Source: JAAYUD01 sp963676865
GTDB lineage: Bacteria > Bacteroidota > Bacteroidia > Bacteroidales > Bacteroidaceae
Assembly (NCBI GenBank): GCA_963676865.2
Contig: CAXXSS010000001.1
Span: forward strand, 3,472,001-3,536,000
Direction: 5' to 3'
DNA length: 64,000 nucleotides
A program made the position numbers and the translations under genes. Below, piece by piece: positions 32,347 through 41,704 of the stretch (position 1 is the stretch's first letter; each line of letters starts with the position of its first letter). The notes beneath the pieces were generated by a model. It made no database searches. It had not been told where the DNA came from and saw only the letters and a list, made by a program, of their open reading frames with translations.

Positions 32347-33366
32347 ATGAAAAAGAAAAAGAACTTGATGTGGGTATTGATACTACTGATTGCTTCGGCG
32401 TGGATTATTATTCAGCATAATAGTAAAAAAGAACCTTATCGTAACACTGCCGGATTGATTTTCGGTACTGTCTATAATATAACCTATCAAAGTAACGACT
32501 CGTTGAACACTCTTATAAAAGAAGAATTGGATAAATTTGATGGTTCTCTTTCTATGTTCAATAAGAAATCTACTGTTGCCAGAGTAAATCGTAATGAAGC
32601 TTTCGATGTAGATTCTCTTTTTGCCCACTGTTTCCGTCGTTCGATGGAAATATCACAGATGAGTGGTGGCGATTTTGATATTACGGTATGTACGCTTGTC
32701 AATGCTTGGGGATTTGGCTTCAAAACCAAACATTTTCCTACGGACAGTCAGATACAAGAATTACGTCGTATTGTAGGCTATCAGAAGGTGAAACTGGTGG
32801 GCAAACGTGTTCAAAAAGCCGATCCTTCGATGATGCTCGATTTTAGTGCTATTGCCAAAGGCTACGGTGTCGATGTAGCCGCTCGAGTGCTCGATAAGCA
32901 TGGAGTGAAAAACTATATGGTCGATATTGGTGGAGAAGTTGTATTGAAAGGAGAGAACCCTCAAAATAAGCTTTGGCGCATAGGCATCAATAAACCTATT
33001 GATGATTCTCTTTCTGTCAATCAAGAAATAGATAAAGTGCTTTATCTGACCGATTGTGCCATTGCTACTTCAGGCAATTACCGTAATTTTTACTATCATA
33101 ATGGCAAGAAATATTCTCACGAGATAAATCCACATACCGGATATCCTGCTATGAACGAAATTCTTTCGGCTACCGTTATCACTAAAGATTGTATGTCGGC
33201 CGACGGTTTTGCTACGGCTATCATGGTGATGGGACTGAAAAAGACGGAAGCTTTCTTGGCAAAGCATCCGGAAATTGATGCCTATATTATCTATAGGGGT
33301 AAGGATGGTAAGAATAAAATCTATTATTCCAAAGGAATGGATAAGTATTTTAAAAACGAACAATGA
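32347..33366 (+). CDS. apbE: FAD:protein FMN transferase ApbE
   Basis: A 339-residue enzyme that attaches FMN from FAD to Ser/Thr of carrier proteins outside the cytoplasm. A membrane-spanning or signal segment covers residues 6-22. The catalytic region has FGTVYNITYQS, MLDFSAIAKGYGVDVAARVL, NYMVDIGGEVVLKGE, SHEINPHTGYPA and TAIMVMG, all typical. A likely substrate in this window is the FMN-binding protein at 23003. The last bases overlap nadE (ATGA). Confidence 0.94.
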   Translation: MKKKKNLMWVLILLIASAWIIIQHNSKKEPYRNTAGLIFGTVYNITYQSNDSLNTLIKEELDKFDGSLSMFNKKSTVARVNRNEAFDVDSLFAHCFRRSMEISQMSGGDFDITVCTLVNAWGFGFKTKHFPTDSQIQELRRIVGYQKVKLVGKRVQKADPSMMLDFSAIAKGYGVDVAARVLDKHGVKNYMVDIGGEVVLKGENPQNKLWRIGINKPIDDSLSVNQEIDKVLYLTDCAIATSGNYRNFYYHNGKKYSHEINPHTGYPAMNEILSATVITKDCMSADGFATAIMVMGLKKTEAFLAKHPEIDAYIIYRGKDGKNKIYYSKGMDKYFKNEQ

Positions 33367-35285
33367 TTATGAATTACGGGTTTGTCAAAATTGCTGCTGC
33401 GGTTCCGTCCGTTAAGGTTGCCGACTGCAAATATAATGCCCGGCAGATAGAACAGCTATCCGTTATTGCCGATGGCAAGGGTGTACGTGTGATAGCCTTT
33501 CCCGAATTGAGCATTACGGGATATACCTGCGGTGATTTGTTTCAGCAGCAGCTGTTGTTGGACACTGCCGAAGTTGAATTGATGCAATTGCTCAACAATA
33601 CTCGCCAGCTGGATATTATAGTGATTATAGGTGCACCTGTATTCTTGGGAGCCGAAATTATAAATGCTGCGGTAGTCATTCAGCACGGCAATATATTAGG
33701 AATCGTTCCTAAAACATATTTGCCAAACTACAAGGAATTTTACGAAAAGCGCTGGTTTACCTCTGCTGTAGGCATATCTGACCAGATGATCCATTTCTGC
33801 GGTCAGAGTATTATGTTGAGTTCTCATTTGTTGTTCGAAACGCCTGAAGTTACTTTTGGTATTGAAATTTGTGAAGATTTATGGGCGCCTATACCTCCCA
33901 GTTCCTATTTGGCATTGAAAGGGGCCGATATCATCTTCAACCTATCGGCTGATAATGACATCATCGGCAAACATCGTTATTTATGCTCACTCATAGCGCA
34001 ACAATCGGCGCGCTGCTTGGCGGGTTATGTCTTTTCTTCTTGCGGTTTCGGCGAATCGACTACCGATGTTGTATTTGGTGGCAATGGATTGATTTATGAA
34101 AACGGAACGTTGTTGGCTCGTAGTGAAAGATTTTGTTTCGAAGAACAACTGGTCGTTAGTGAAATCGACGTGGAGCGTATTCGTTCGGAACGCCGCACCA
34201 ATAGTACTTTTATTGCCAACAAGACGAATGTTTCGTTCGAAGTAAAAAAGGTGGTGACTGAGTTAATGTCCGAAAAGCCTCTTGTTTTGACCCGTAAGTT
34301 CGATCCGTGTCCTTTTGTGCCAAGCGGCGATAAATTGAAAGAACACTGCGAAGAAATCTTTTCCATACAGACTGCCGGACTAGCCAAACGTATTGTCCAT
34401 ACATACTCCAAGACGGTTGTGTTGGGTATCAGTGGCGGGCTTGATTCTACTTTGGCATTGTTGGTATGCGTCAAAACGTTCGACAAACTTCATCTCGACC
34501 GTCACAATATCATCAGCGTCACGATGCCGGGATTCGGTACCACCGATCGTACTTATTCCAATGCTGTGAATCTTATTCATTCGCTTGGAACTACCCTGCG
34601 TGAGATAAGTATTGCCCCCGCGTGTTACCAGCACTTTAGCGATATAGGTCACGACGAAGAAGTACACGATGTGACTTACGAAAACTCTCAAGCCCGAGAA
34701 CGTACTCAAATTTTAATGGATATTGCCAATCAAGAGAACGGTATGGTGATAGGAACCGGCGATTTGTCAGAACTGGCATTGGGCTGGGCCACATACAACG
34801 GTGATCATATATCGATGTATGGCGTCAATTGCAGTATTCCCAAAACGCTCGTGAAATATTTGGTAGAATGGGTTGCAGACTATACCGATAGTAAATCGAA
34901 AGAAACACTCAAAGATATAATCAATACTCCTATAAGTCCAGAACTAATACCTGCCAACGAAAACGGAACGATCAAGCAGAAGACCGAAGATATAGTAGGT
35001 CCTTACGAGTTACATGACTTCTTCCTCTACTATTTCATCCGTTTCGGATTTCGTCCTTCGAAAATCTATTTTCTGGCTCAACAAACATTTGGCGGAGTAT
35101 ACAGCGATGATATCATTCGCAAGTGGCTGCATACTTTTATGCATCGGTTCTTTACTCAACAATTCAAACGTTCTTGTTTGCCCGACGGTCCCAAAGTGGG
35201 AAGTGTCAGCTTAAGCCCCCGAGGAGACTGGCGAATGCCGAGCGATGCGGTTAGTACGGCTTGGGAAGAAGATAGTGAAGTATAA
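33363..35285 (+). CDS. nadE: Glutamine-dependent NAD(+) synthase
   Basis: A 640-residue enzyme that amidates nicotinate adenine dinucleotide to NAD. The N-terminal nitrilase-type glutaminase (about 1-290) has the Glu-Lys-Cys triad in FPELSITGYTCGD, KTYLPNYKEFYEKRWF and GIEICEDLWAP. The C-terminal synthetase (about 335-640) has the PP-loop SGGLDSTLAL and GTGDLSELALGW. The two-domain form works with glutamine. Translation is coupled to apbE by the ATGA overlap; both enzymes handle adenine-containing cofactors, but a functional link is not needed to explain this. Confidence 0.96.
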   Translation: MIMNYGFVKIAAAVPSVKVADCKYNARQIEQLSVIADGKGVRVIAFPELSITGYTCGDLFQQQLLLDTAEVELMQLLNNTRQLDIIVIIGAPVFLGAEIINAAVVIQHGNILGIVPKTYLPNYKEFYEKRWFTSAVGISDQMIHFCGQSIMLSSHLLFETPEVTFGIEICEDLWAPIPPSSYLALKGADIIFNLSADNDIIGKHRYLCSLIAQQSARCLAGYVFSSCGFGESTTDVVFGGNGLIYENGTLLARSERFCFEEQLVVSEIDVERIRSERRTNSTFIANKTNVSFEVKKVVTELMSEKPLVLTRKFDPCPFVPSGDKLKEHCEEIFSIQTAGLAKRIVHTYSKTVVLGISGGLDSTLALLVCVKTFDKLHLDRHNIISVTMPGFGTTDRTYSNAVNLIHSLGTTLREISIAPACYQHFSDIGHDEEVHDVTYENSQARERTQILMDIANQENGMVIGTGDLSELALGWATYNGDHISMYGVNCSIPKTLVKYLVEWVADYTDSKSKETLKDIINTPISPELIPANENGTIKQKTEDIVGPYELHDFFLYYFIRFGFRPSKIYFLAQQTFGGVYSDDIIRKWLHTFMHRFFTQQFKRSCLPDGPKVGSVSLSPRGDWRMPSDAVSTAWEEDSEV

Positions 35286-35359
35286 TAATTAAGCAAAAGG
35301 ATACCTGCATGTCAAATCAAAAAAATATTTAATTTGACATGTGACCAAATAATTATACG

Positions 35360-35367
35360 TATCTTTG
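35360..35367 (+). promoter_or_regulatory. -7 box for the queuosine-precursor transporter
   Basis: TATCTTTG, 53 bases before the ATG at 35421. The ATG at 35334 lies upstream of it and is not used from this promoter. Confidence 0.75.
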
Positions 35368-35420
35368 TAGCCGTAATAACTATACGTGTGCTTGGAAACC
35401 ACGTCAAAAAAACAAGAAAA

Positions 35421-36101
35421 ATGAATCAGAAAGTATCTGTGCCCTTTATGCTGTTGGGTATATTGTTCAACGTATGCCTCATTGCAGCTAATTTATTAGA
35501 AACAAAAGTAATTCAAATCGGTCCGCTTACGGTAACCGCCGGATTGCTGGTATTTCCCATTTCGTATATTATCAATGATTGTATGACCGAGGTATGGGGA
35601 TACCGTAAGGCCCGATTGATTATTTGGACAGGATTTGCTATGAACTTTTTAGTTGTCGGACTAGGGTTGATAGCTGTTGCTATACCTGCCGCACCTTTTT
35701 GGACAGGCGAAGCTCATTTTAATTTCGTATTCGGATTGGCTCCGCGTATAGCTGTTGCCAGCATGACAGCATTCCTTGTCGGTTCTTTTCTCAACGCTTA
35801 TGTCATGAGCCGGATGAAATTATCGAGTGGCGGAAGACATTTCTCTCTCCGTGCAATATGGAGTACTGTAGTGGGCGAGACGGGCGATTCGCTCATCTTC
35901 TTCCCTATTGCATTTGCAGGGCTTATTCCTCCTCCCGAATTGTTGAAGTTGATGGCTTTGCAAATAGTGTTGAAGACTCTCTACGAAGTGATTGTTCTAC
36001 CTGTTACTATCAGGGTGGTCAAAACCATCAAGAAGATAGAGAAGATCGATACTTACGATGAAAATATTTCTTATAATATCTTGCGTATTAAAGATATTTG
36101 A
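35421..36101 (+). CDS. Queuosine-precursor transporter (YhhQ/VUT family)
   Basis: A 226-residue inner-membrane protein with six helices. The family pattern is clear: LLETKVIQIGPLTVTAGLLVFPISYIINDCMTEVWGYRKAR and, later, SSGGRHFSLRAIWSTVVGETGDSLIFFPIAF. E. coli YhhQ imports preQ0 and preQ1. This substrate fits with queC at 23695, although the genes are 11 kb apart. The start at 35421 follows the promoter; a longer frame from 35334 does not. Confidence 0.9.
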   Translation: MNQKVSVPFMLLGILFNVCLIAANLLETKVIQIGPLTVTAGLLVFPISYIINDCMTEVWGYRKARLIIWTGFAMNFLVVGLGLIAVAIPAAPFWTGEAHFNFVFGLAPRIAVASMTAFLVGSFLNAYVMSRMKLSSGGRHFSLRAIWSTVVGETGDSLIFFPIAFAGLIPPPELLKLMALQIVLKTLYEVIVLPVTIRVVKTIKKIEKIDTYDENISYNILRIKDI

Positions 36102-36153
36102 TTAGAGGATTTATTTTTATCGGAATAAACTTAGAATGCTCTTCTTTTTTTTA

Positions 36154-36161
36154 TAAATTTG
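36154..36161 (+). promoter_or_regulatory. -7 box for pyrG-yidC
   Basis: TAAATTTG, 58 bases before the pyrG start codon. Confidence 0.65.
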
Positions 36162-36219
36162 CATCTTCATAGAGTTTAAATCATTTGAACAGAAAAAGAT
36201 AAATAATAATAAGACAGTT

Positions 36220-37833
36220 ATGGCTGTGAGCGAAACTAAGTACATTTTTGTGACAGGCGGTGTGGCTTCTTCATTAGGGAAAGGCATTATTTCGTCTTCA
36301 ATAGGTAAATTGCTACAAGCAAGAGGTTATAAAGTTACAATTCAGAAATTCGATCCATATATCAATATAGATCCCGGAACACTGAATCCTTATGAGCATG
36401 GAGAGTGTTATGTAACGGTCGACGGTCACGAAGCCGATTTGGACTTAGGACACTATGAACGTTTTCTGGACATTCAAACGACGAAAGCGAACAATCTGAC
36501 TACAGGCAGAATTTACAAAAGCGTCATTGACAAAGAACGTCGTGGAGACTACTTGGGCAAGACTGTTCAAATTATTCCTCATATCACAGACGAAATTAAA
36601 CGCAATGTGAAATTGCTGGGCAAGAAATATAATTTCGATTTTGTCATCACCGAAATAGGTGGTACAGTAGGCGATATCGAGTCGTTGCCTTTCTTGGAAA
36701 GTATGCGTCAATTGAAGTGGGAACTCGGTAAAAATGCTCTTTGTGTGCACCTCACCTATGTGCCTTATCTGGCTGCTGCCAAAGAATTGAAAACGAAACC
36801 TACTCAGCACTCGGTAAAGCAGTTGCAGAGTCTCGGTATCCAACCCGATATTTTGGTACTCCGCACCGAGCACGATCTGAATGCAAACTTGAGAAAGAAA
36901 GTAGCATTGTTCTGTAACGTTTCAGAGAATGCCGTCGTTCAGTCTATCGATGCTCCTACTATCTATCAGGTTCCTATCTTGATGCACGAGCAAAAGTTGG
37001 ACGAAACGATTCTCGAAAAGATGGGTATCGGATTGGACGATACCAACAAACTCGATCTTACGGCGTGGAAAGCTTTCTTGGAACGTCGTGCCAATGCTAA
37101 GAAGACAGTGAAGATAGCGATGGTAGGAAAGTATGTAGAACTGCAAGATGCATACAAATCGATTCTCGAATCGCTATCCCAAGCAGGTACATATAATGAC
37201 TGCAAAGTTCAGATTAAATATATTTCTTCCGAGAAACTCAATGAGCAAAATGTAGACGAGCTTTTGAGCCCTGCCGATGGTGTGGTTATTTGTCCGGGAT
37301 TTGGTTCTCGTGGCATTGAAGGCAAGTTTGTTGCCGCCAAATATCAACGCGAGCACAACCTTCCTACATTTGGTGTTTGCCTTGGCATGCAGTGTATGGC
37401 AATAGAATTTGCCCGCAATGTATTGGGCTATCCCGATGCCAACTCTACCGAGATGGACGAGAAAACCAGCCATCCTATCATCGACTTGATGGAAGAGCAG
37501 AAAGCTATAACCAACATGGGTGGTACTATGCGCTTGGGAGCCTATGAGTGTATACTTGACAAAAAATCGAAAGTATACGATATCTATGGCAAAGAACATA
37601 TCCAAGAACGTCATCGTCACCGCTATGAGTTCAATAACGATTATCGTGATGCTTTTGAAAAAGCAGGAATGAAAGGTGTTGGTATCAATCCTGAATCAGA
37701 TTTGATAGAGATCGTAGAGATGCCTCAATTAAAGTGGTACATAGGTACCCAATTCCACCCAGAGTATAGTAGCACAGTACTCAATCCGCATCCGTTGTTC
37801 GTTTCGTTCATCAAAGCCGCACTAAATAAATAG
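36220..37833 (+). CDS. pyrG: CTP synthase
   Basis: A 537-residue enzyme that makes CTP from UTP, ATP and glutamine. The synthase domain (1-about 270) starts with YIFVTGGVASSLGKGI (P-loop) and contains the conserved EIGGTVGDIESLPFLE. The glutaminase domain (about 295-537) has its nucleophile in FGVCLGMQCMAIEFARN and the His-Glu pair in QFHPEYSS. Length is normal. It is followed after 26 bases by yidC. Confidence 0.98.
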   Translation: MAVSETKYIFVTGGVASSLGKGIISSSIGKLLQARGYKVTIQKFDPYINIDPGTLNPYEHGECYVTVDGHEADLDLGHYERFLDIQTTKANNLTTGRIYKSVIDKERRGDYLGKTVQIIPHITDEIKRNVKLLGKKYNFDFVITEIGGTVGDIESLPFLESMRQLKWELGKNALCVHLTYVPYLAAAKELKTKPTQHSVKQLQSLGIQPDILVLRTEHDLNANLRKKVALFCNVSENAVVQSIDAPTIYQVPILMHEQKLDETILEKMGIGLDDTNKLDLTAWKAFLERRANAKKTVKIAMVGKYVELQDAYKSILESLSQAGTYNDCKVQIKYISSEKLNEQNVDELLSPADGVVICPGFGSRGIEGKFVAAKYQREHNLPTFGVCLGMQCMAIEFARNVLGYPDANSTEMDEKTSHPIIDLMEEQKAITNMGGTMRLGAYECILDKKSKVYDIYGKEHIQERHRHRYEFNNDYRDAFEKAGMKGVGINPESDLIEIVEMPQLKWYIGTQFHPEYSSTVLNPHPLFVSFIKAALNK

Positions 37834-37859
37834 AATATTCAAAATATAAATAGTTTCGA

Positions 37860-39719
37860 ATGGATAAAAACACGATTACCGGCCTCATTTTGATTGCCGT
37901 TGTTGTTATCGGCTTCAGCTTTTTCAGCCGTCCCAACAAACAGCAGCAAATGGCCCAGCAAAAGTTTAACGACTCAATAGCGCGAATTCAAGAGCAACAG
38001 GCCAAAGCAAAGAAAGCCGCTACCGATACGACTGCAGCTACAGCTACAGCCGCTAAAGTAGACTCTTCTTCTGCGTTCTGCAAGTACGCTAACAAAGTAG
38101 ATTCGTCTGTCGTACTCCAAAATAGTAAGGTGAAAATCACTTTGAATTCAAAAGGTGGTATGATCACTGAGGCTCTTTTAAAGGCATATAAAAGCCAAGA
38201 CAGAAAATCTCCCGTAGTGTTGTTTTCGAAGAAAGATGTTTCACTCAACTTTAACTTCTACAACCATAGCAATGTGGTTCGTACCAGCGATCTGAACTTT
38301 AGTATTGTCAATCCTACAGATAGCAGTGTGACTATGCGTATCAATGCTTCGGCAGATCAGAAGAGTCATATCGATTTTGTCTACAAGTTGCATCCGGAAA
38401 GTTATATAGTCGATCTTACCATTCAGGCGGCCGGGATGGATACTTTGCTTTCTCAAAACATGCGTTCTATGGGTATTGAGTGGCAAGAGCACGTTCGTCA
38501 ACAAGAATTGGGCTTTGCGTATGAGAATCGCCTTTCGACATTGACATATCGTACCAACGAATCTAGCAGCGACCTGTCGGCAGGTGGTGAAGTAGAAAAA
38601 GAAATCTCCACTCCGGTCAATTGGATTGCATTTAAAAGCCAATTCTTCTCCTCAGTCTTCATTGCCGACCAAATGTTTAATAAGAGCAAAATGGCATCCA
38701 AATCGGATAAGGAAGGTACGGGGTATCTCAAAGATTATTCTTCTGAGATGGATACCAAGTTCGATCCTTCGGGCAAAGAGCCTACCACAATGCACTTCTA
38801 CTTGGGACCGAATCACTATCGTACGCTGCGCTCTCTAAATACGGGACAAACTACCAAATGGCATCTCGAAGACTTGGTTTATCTGGGATGGCCGGTTGTG
38901 AAACAGCTCAACCAATGGTTCACAGTCAATGTATTCGACTGGTTGCGTAGTTGGGGATTGAGTATGGGATGGGTACTTCTTATTATGACCCTTATAGTAA
39001 AGCTCGTGGTATATCCTGCTACGTGGAAGACGTACATCTCTTCTGCTAAAATGCGTGTCTTGAAACCGAGGATTGATGAGATAAATGCCAAATATCCCAA
39101 TAAGGAAGACGCAATGAAGAAACAACAGGAGGTGATGAGTATATATAGCAAATATGGGGTCAGCCCGATGGGGGGATGTCTGCCTATGCTCATTCAATTT
39201 CCTATTTTGATGGCGTTGTTTATGTTTGTACCGAGTGCTATTGAACTTCGTCAACAAAGTTTCTTGTGGGCTACGGACTTGTCTACTTACGATTCGATTG
39301 TGAACTTTCCTTTTCACATTCCATTCTTGGGCAATCACCTTAGTTTGTTCTGCTTGTTGATGACCGTTACTAATGTATTGAACAGTAAGTTCACGATGCA
39401 GCAACAAGACACCGGAGCCAACCCACAGATGGCAGCTATGAAGTGGATGACCTATCTGATGCCTATCATGTTTTTCTTCATCTTGAACGACTACCCTGCC
39501 GGATTGAATTATTATTATTTCATTTCGACATTGATCAGCGTAGCGACAATGGTTATTTTGCGCAAGATGACCGACGAGCAAAAGTTACTTGAACGTCTCG
39601 AAGCATATTCTAAAACCTCGAAGAAGAAATCCGGATTTGCTGCTCGCTTGGAAGCTATGCAGAAAGAATCTGAAAAATTAAAGAGTCAGCGCCAAGGCGG
39701 AGGACTTAATAAACGATAA
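37860..39719 (+). CDS. yidC: Membrane protein insertase YidC
   Basis: A 619-residue insertase and chaperone of the inner membrane, working alone or with SecYEG. It has an N-terminal helix (about 5-20), a large periplasmic domain (about 60-350) and the conserved five-helix core (about 355-580). Core marks are MGWVLLIMTLIVKLVVYP, MRVLKPRIDEINAKYPNKEDAMKKQQEVMSIY and GVSPMGGCLPMLIQFPIL. The C-terminal tail is basic, as is common where it contacts ribosomes. It ends in a strong terminator. Confidence 0.97.
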   Translation: MDKNTITGLILIAVVVIGFSFFSRPNKQQQMAQQKFNDSIARIQEQQAKAKKAATDTTAATATAAKVDSSSAFCKYANKVDSSVVLQNSKVKITLNSKGGMITEALLKAYKSQDRKSPVVLFSKKDVSLNFNFYNHSNVVRTSDLNFSIVNPTDSSVTMRINASADQKSHIDFVYKLHPESYIVDLTIQAAGMDTLLSQNMRSMGIEWQEHVRQQELGFAYENRLSTLTYRTNESSSDLSAGGEVEKEISTPVNWIAFKSQFFSSVFIADQMFNKSKMASKSDKEGTGYLKDYSSEMDTKFDPSGKEPTTMHFYLGPNHYRTLRSLNTGQTTKWHLEDLVYLGWPVVKQLNQWFTVNVFDWLRSWGLSMGWVLLIMTLIVKLVVYPATWKTYISSAKMRVLKPRIDEINAKYPNKEDAMKKQQEVMSIYSKYGVSPMGGCLPMLIQFPILMALFMFVPSAIELRQQSFLWATDLSTYDSIVNFPFHIPFLGNHLSLFCLLMTVTNVLNSKFTMQQQDTGANPQMAAMKWMTYLMPIMFFFILNDYPAGLNYYYFISTLISVATMVILRKMTDEQKLLERLEAYSKTSKKKSGFAARLEAMQKESEKLKSQRQGGGLNKR

Positions 39720-39743
39720 TATTACTTGATTCGCTGAATCAGT

Positions 39744-39790
39744 AGAAAAGAGAGAAAGGGCTGCATACCGCAGCCCTTTCTCTCTTTTCT
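39744..39790 (+). terminator. Terminator after yidC
   Basis: Perfect 21-bp arms at 39744-39764 and 39770-39790 with a 5-base loop. The T-rich right arm ends it; the structure may work in both directions. Confidence 0.88.
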
Positions 39791-39811
39791 GCAACTTGTA
39801 TGTAGAATGAT

Positions 39812-39930
39812 AGACGAAACAAAACAATGGGCTTCTATTTGCCGCCAATCATGTCCATTACCAATTCCAAAGAACAAAAATAATCTTTCTCTTTAAAATA
39901 ATAATGATTTATAAATCTTTCATTTTCCAT
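39812..39930 (-). pseudogene. Truncated HxlR-type regulator
   Basis: From 39930 the minus strand reads MENERFINHYYFKEKDYFCS, then LELVMDMIGGK, nearly the start of the intact regulator at 44053-44415. The next codon is TAG where the intact gene has TGG (Trp), and after KPIVLF the similarity is lost at about 39812. The rest of the gene is missing, up to the yidC terminator. It is a relic of a regulator-reductase pair like that at 44 kb. Confidence 0.85.
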
Positions 39931-40039
39931 AACTTACTCCTTTTGGTAACTATAACACCTTTTGGTATGTACTTGTATATTAGGTATTAATATCCCATCT
40001 TTGTAGTCATAGAGTAATAAAATATTAAATTAAGAAAAA

Positions 40040-40678
40040 ATGAAAGTAATAGCAATTAATGGAAGTCCAAGAAAAAGCTGGAATACTGCCCAATTATTGG
40101 AGAACGCTCTTGAAGGAGCAAAAGACAAAGGTGCTGATACAGAACTTATACATTTGTATGATTTACAGTACAAAGGTTGTAAAAGTTGCTTGGTATGCAA
40201 AAGGAAGAATACAAAAAGTTATGGTAGGTGCTGTATAAATGACGATTTAAAGCCATTATTTGATAAAATATCTCAAGCAGATGCCATCATACTTGGCTCT
40301 CCTATTTATTTTTGGAATGTTACAGCTGCTATGAGAGCATTTCTTGAACGCTTTCTATTTCAATATATGGTTTATAGTAATTCATCTCTTACTCTTTATA
40401 ACGGTTCCTTGAAAGTTTCGTTTGTTTATACCATGAATGTAAAAGAGTCTACCTTTCTACAATCACAGATGAAACAAGAAGTCGATGTTGTTAATTCTAT
40501 TATCGAAAGGACATTTGGAAAAATAGAAACGTTATACAGCTTTTTTACTTATCAAACAGACAACTATGATGGAATGGAATATTCTTATTTTGATATCAAT
40601 GAAAAGAAACAACAGCATGAGCAAGTTTTTCCTTTAGATTGTAAAAAGGCATATGATCTAGGTCGTGAACTAGTATGA
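40040..40678 (+). CDS. Flavodoxin-fold NAD(P)H-dependent reductase, iron-sulfur flavoprotein-like
   Basis: A 212-residue protein. The FMN-binding start MKVIAINGSPRKSWNT (phosphate loop) and the flavin-contact segment AIILGSPIYFWNVTAAMRAFLERF are typical of the NADPH-dependent FMN reductase superfamily. Cysteines in CKSCLVC followed by RCC resemble the cluster motif of iron-sulfur flavoproteins, though the last gap is longer than usual. The electron acceptor is unknown. About 220 bases in front of it, and its first 35 coding bases, nearly match the DNA in front of the other reductase at 44526. A near-consensus -7 box (CATCTTTG) precedes it. Confidence 0.85.
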   Translation: MKVIAINGSPRKSWNTAQLLENALEGAKDKGADTELIHLYDLQYKGCKSCLVCKRKNTKSYGRCCINDDLKPLFDKISQADAIILGSPIYFWNVTAAMRAFLERFLFQYMVYSNSSLTLYNGSLKVSFVYTMNVKESTFLQSQMKQEVDVVNSIIERTFGKIETLYSFFTYQTDNYDGMEYSYFDINEKKQQHEQVFPLDCKKAYDLGRELV

Positions 40679-40856
40679 AGTATAGTACGTTGAATATAAG
40701 ATGCATGTTGTGCATCCATTTCTCTCTTGCTTGGTAAGTGTTGAACGTAAGTCGAACTCAAGTATGAATTATTCAGGTAATGGTAGTTCGTAAGCGTCTC
40801 GGCGATTATGCCTTTTCCGTTTATCTCCCTCTCGTTACCTTTGCGGTGAATTAAAA

Positions 40857-41279
40857 ATGAAATTAGAAATGGTAAGATCAAAAACAGCAGAGATGCGATT
40901 CCGGCATGTATGTAAGATGTTCGGAAAGGAACTCACAGTGAATTATCATTGCAGTTTATCAGAAATTGCAGCTAAAAACCGTACGGACTTGAATGGGATG
41001 CGCAGCTGGATGCTCGACCGTGGACATTCGGTATCCCAATTAAAGAAAGAGGTTCTTCATCGCTATTACGGCGGCTCCATACCCGACGTCAAGGAGGCGG
41101 GGCGGATGTTCACGCCGATAGTGGCGTCCGGTATTCCGAAAGCGGGGCCTTCACTACTGGGCATCCATATCACCTTCAACAGCGGTACGAGCGTCACCGT
41201 CAAAGAGGCGACTCCCGAGGGTATAATGGGCCTGATCCTGAGTTACGAAAGAATGGAGGGCGAGTTATGTACTCTTTGA
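40857..41279 (+). CDS. IS66 accessory protein (TnpA-like)
   Basis: A 140-residue first gene of the IS66 element. The centre (TVNYHCSLSEIAAKNRTDLNGMRSWMLDRGHSVSQLKKEVLHRYY) suggests a helix-turn-helix DNA-binding segment around residues 30-70. Orf1 of IS66 is needed for transposition, but its biochemical role is poorly known. A TACCTTTG promoter box lies at 40836-40843. The end overlaps the next gene by 13 bases. Confidence 0.82.
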   Translation: MKLEMVRSKTAEMRFRHVCKMFGKELTVNYHCSLSEIAAKNRTDLNGMRSWMLDRGHSVSQLKKEVLHRYYGGSIPDVKEAGRMFTPIVASGIPKAGPSLLGIHITFNSGTSVTVKEATPEGIMGLILSYERMEGELCTL

Positions 41280-41617
41280 CGTCAAGCAACAAATATTACT
41301 TGTATCAAGGGTATGTCCGAATGAATCGGGGTATTGACGGACTTTACAAGATGATACGTTCTGAGATGAAGGAGCTCTCTCCCGTTTCGGGTGACGCGTT
41401 CATCTTCTTCGGAAAGAAAAGACAAAGCGTGAAGATACTCAAGTGGGACGGCGACGGTTTTTTGCTGTATTACAAGCGGCTTGAGGGCGGCAGTTTCGAA
41501 GTGCCCGTTTTCAACCCGCGTACGGGCAATTACGAGATCGGGTGGAACACACTCTCCTTTATTCTCAGCGGAGTATCGCTGAAGTCCGTAAGACTGCGAA
41601 AGCGTTTCCGAATATAG
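41267..41617 (+). CDS. tnpB: IS66 accessory protein TnpB
   Basis: A 116-residue protein with the IS66 Orf2 signature: DGLYKMIRSEMKELSPVSGDAFIFFGKKRQSVKILKWDGDGFLLYYKRLEGGSFEVP. The family is needed for IS66 transposition and has no relation to the RNA-guided TnpB nucleases. It overlaps the upstream gene by 13 bases, indicating translational coupling. Confidence 0.93.
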   Translation: MYSLTSSNKYYLYQGYVRMNRGIDGLYKMIRSEMKELSPVSGDAFIFFGKKRQSVKILKWDGDGFLLYYKRLEGGSFEVPVFNPRTGNYEIGWNTLSFILSGVSLKSVRLRKRFRI

Positions 41618-41692
41618 CTGAAAGGTCCTGTTTATAGTAGATTAATCACAAAAAAAGTCGAGCTTTTCGTTTGATATTCCGGTGATTTTTGG

Positions 41693-41700
41693 TACCTTTG
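41693..41700 (+). promoter_or_regulatory. Internal IS66 promoter for the transposase
   Basis: TACCTTTG with TTTG at 41670-41673. It ends 4 bases before the transposase ATG at 41705, so the message would be leaderless. Confidence 0.7.
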
Positions 41701-41704
41701 TACT

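Noticed and set aside
41267..41617. TnpB as an RNA-guided nuclease (OMEGA type)
   Set aside because: This is the IS66 accessory Orf2, unrelated to IS200/IS605 TnpB; no RuvC motif and no guide RNA.
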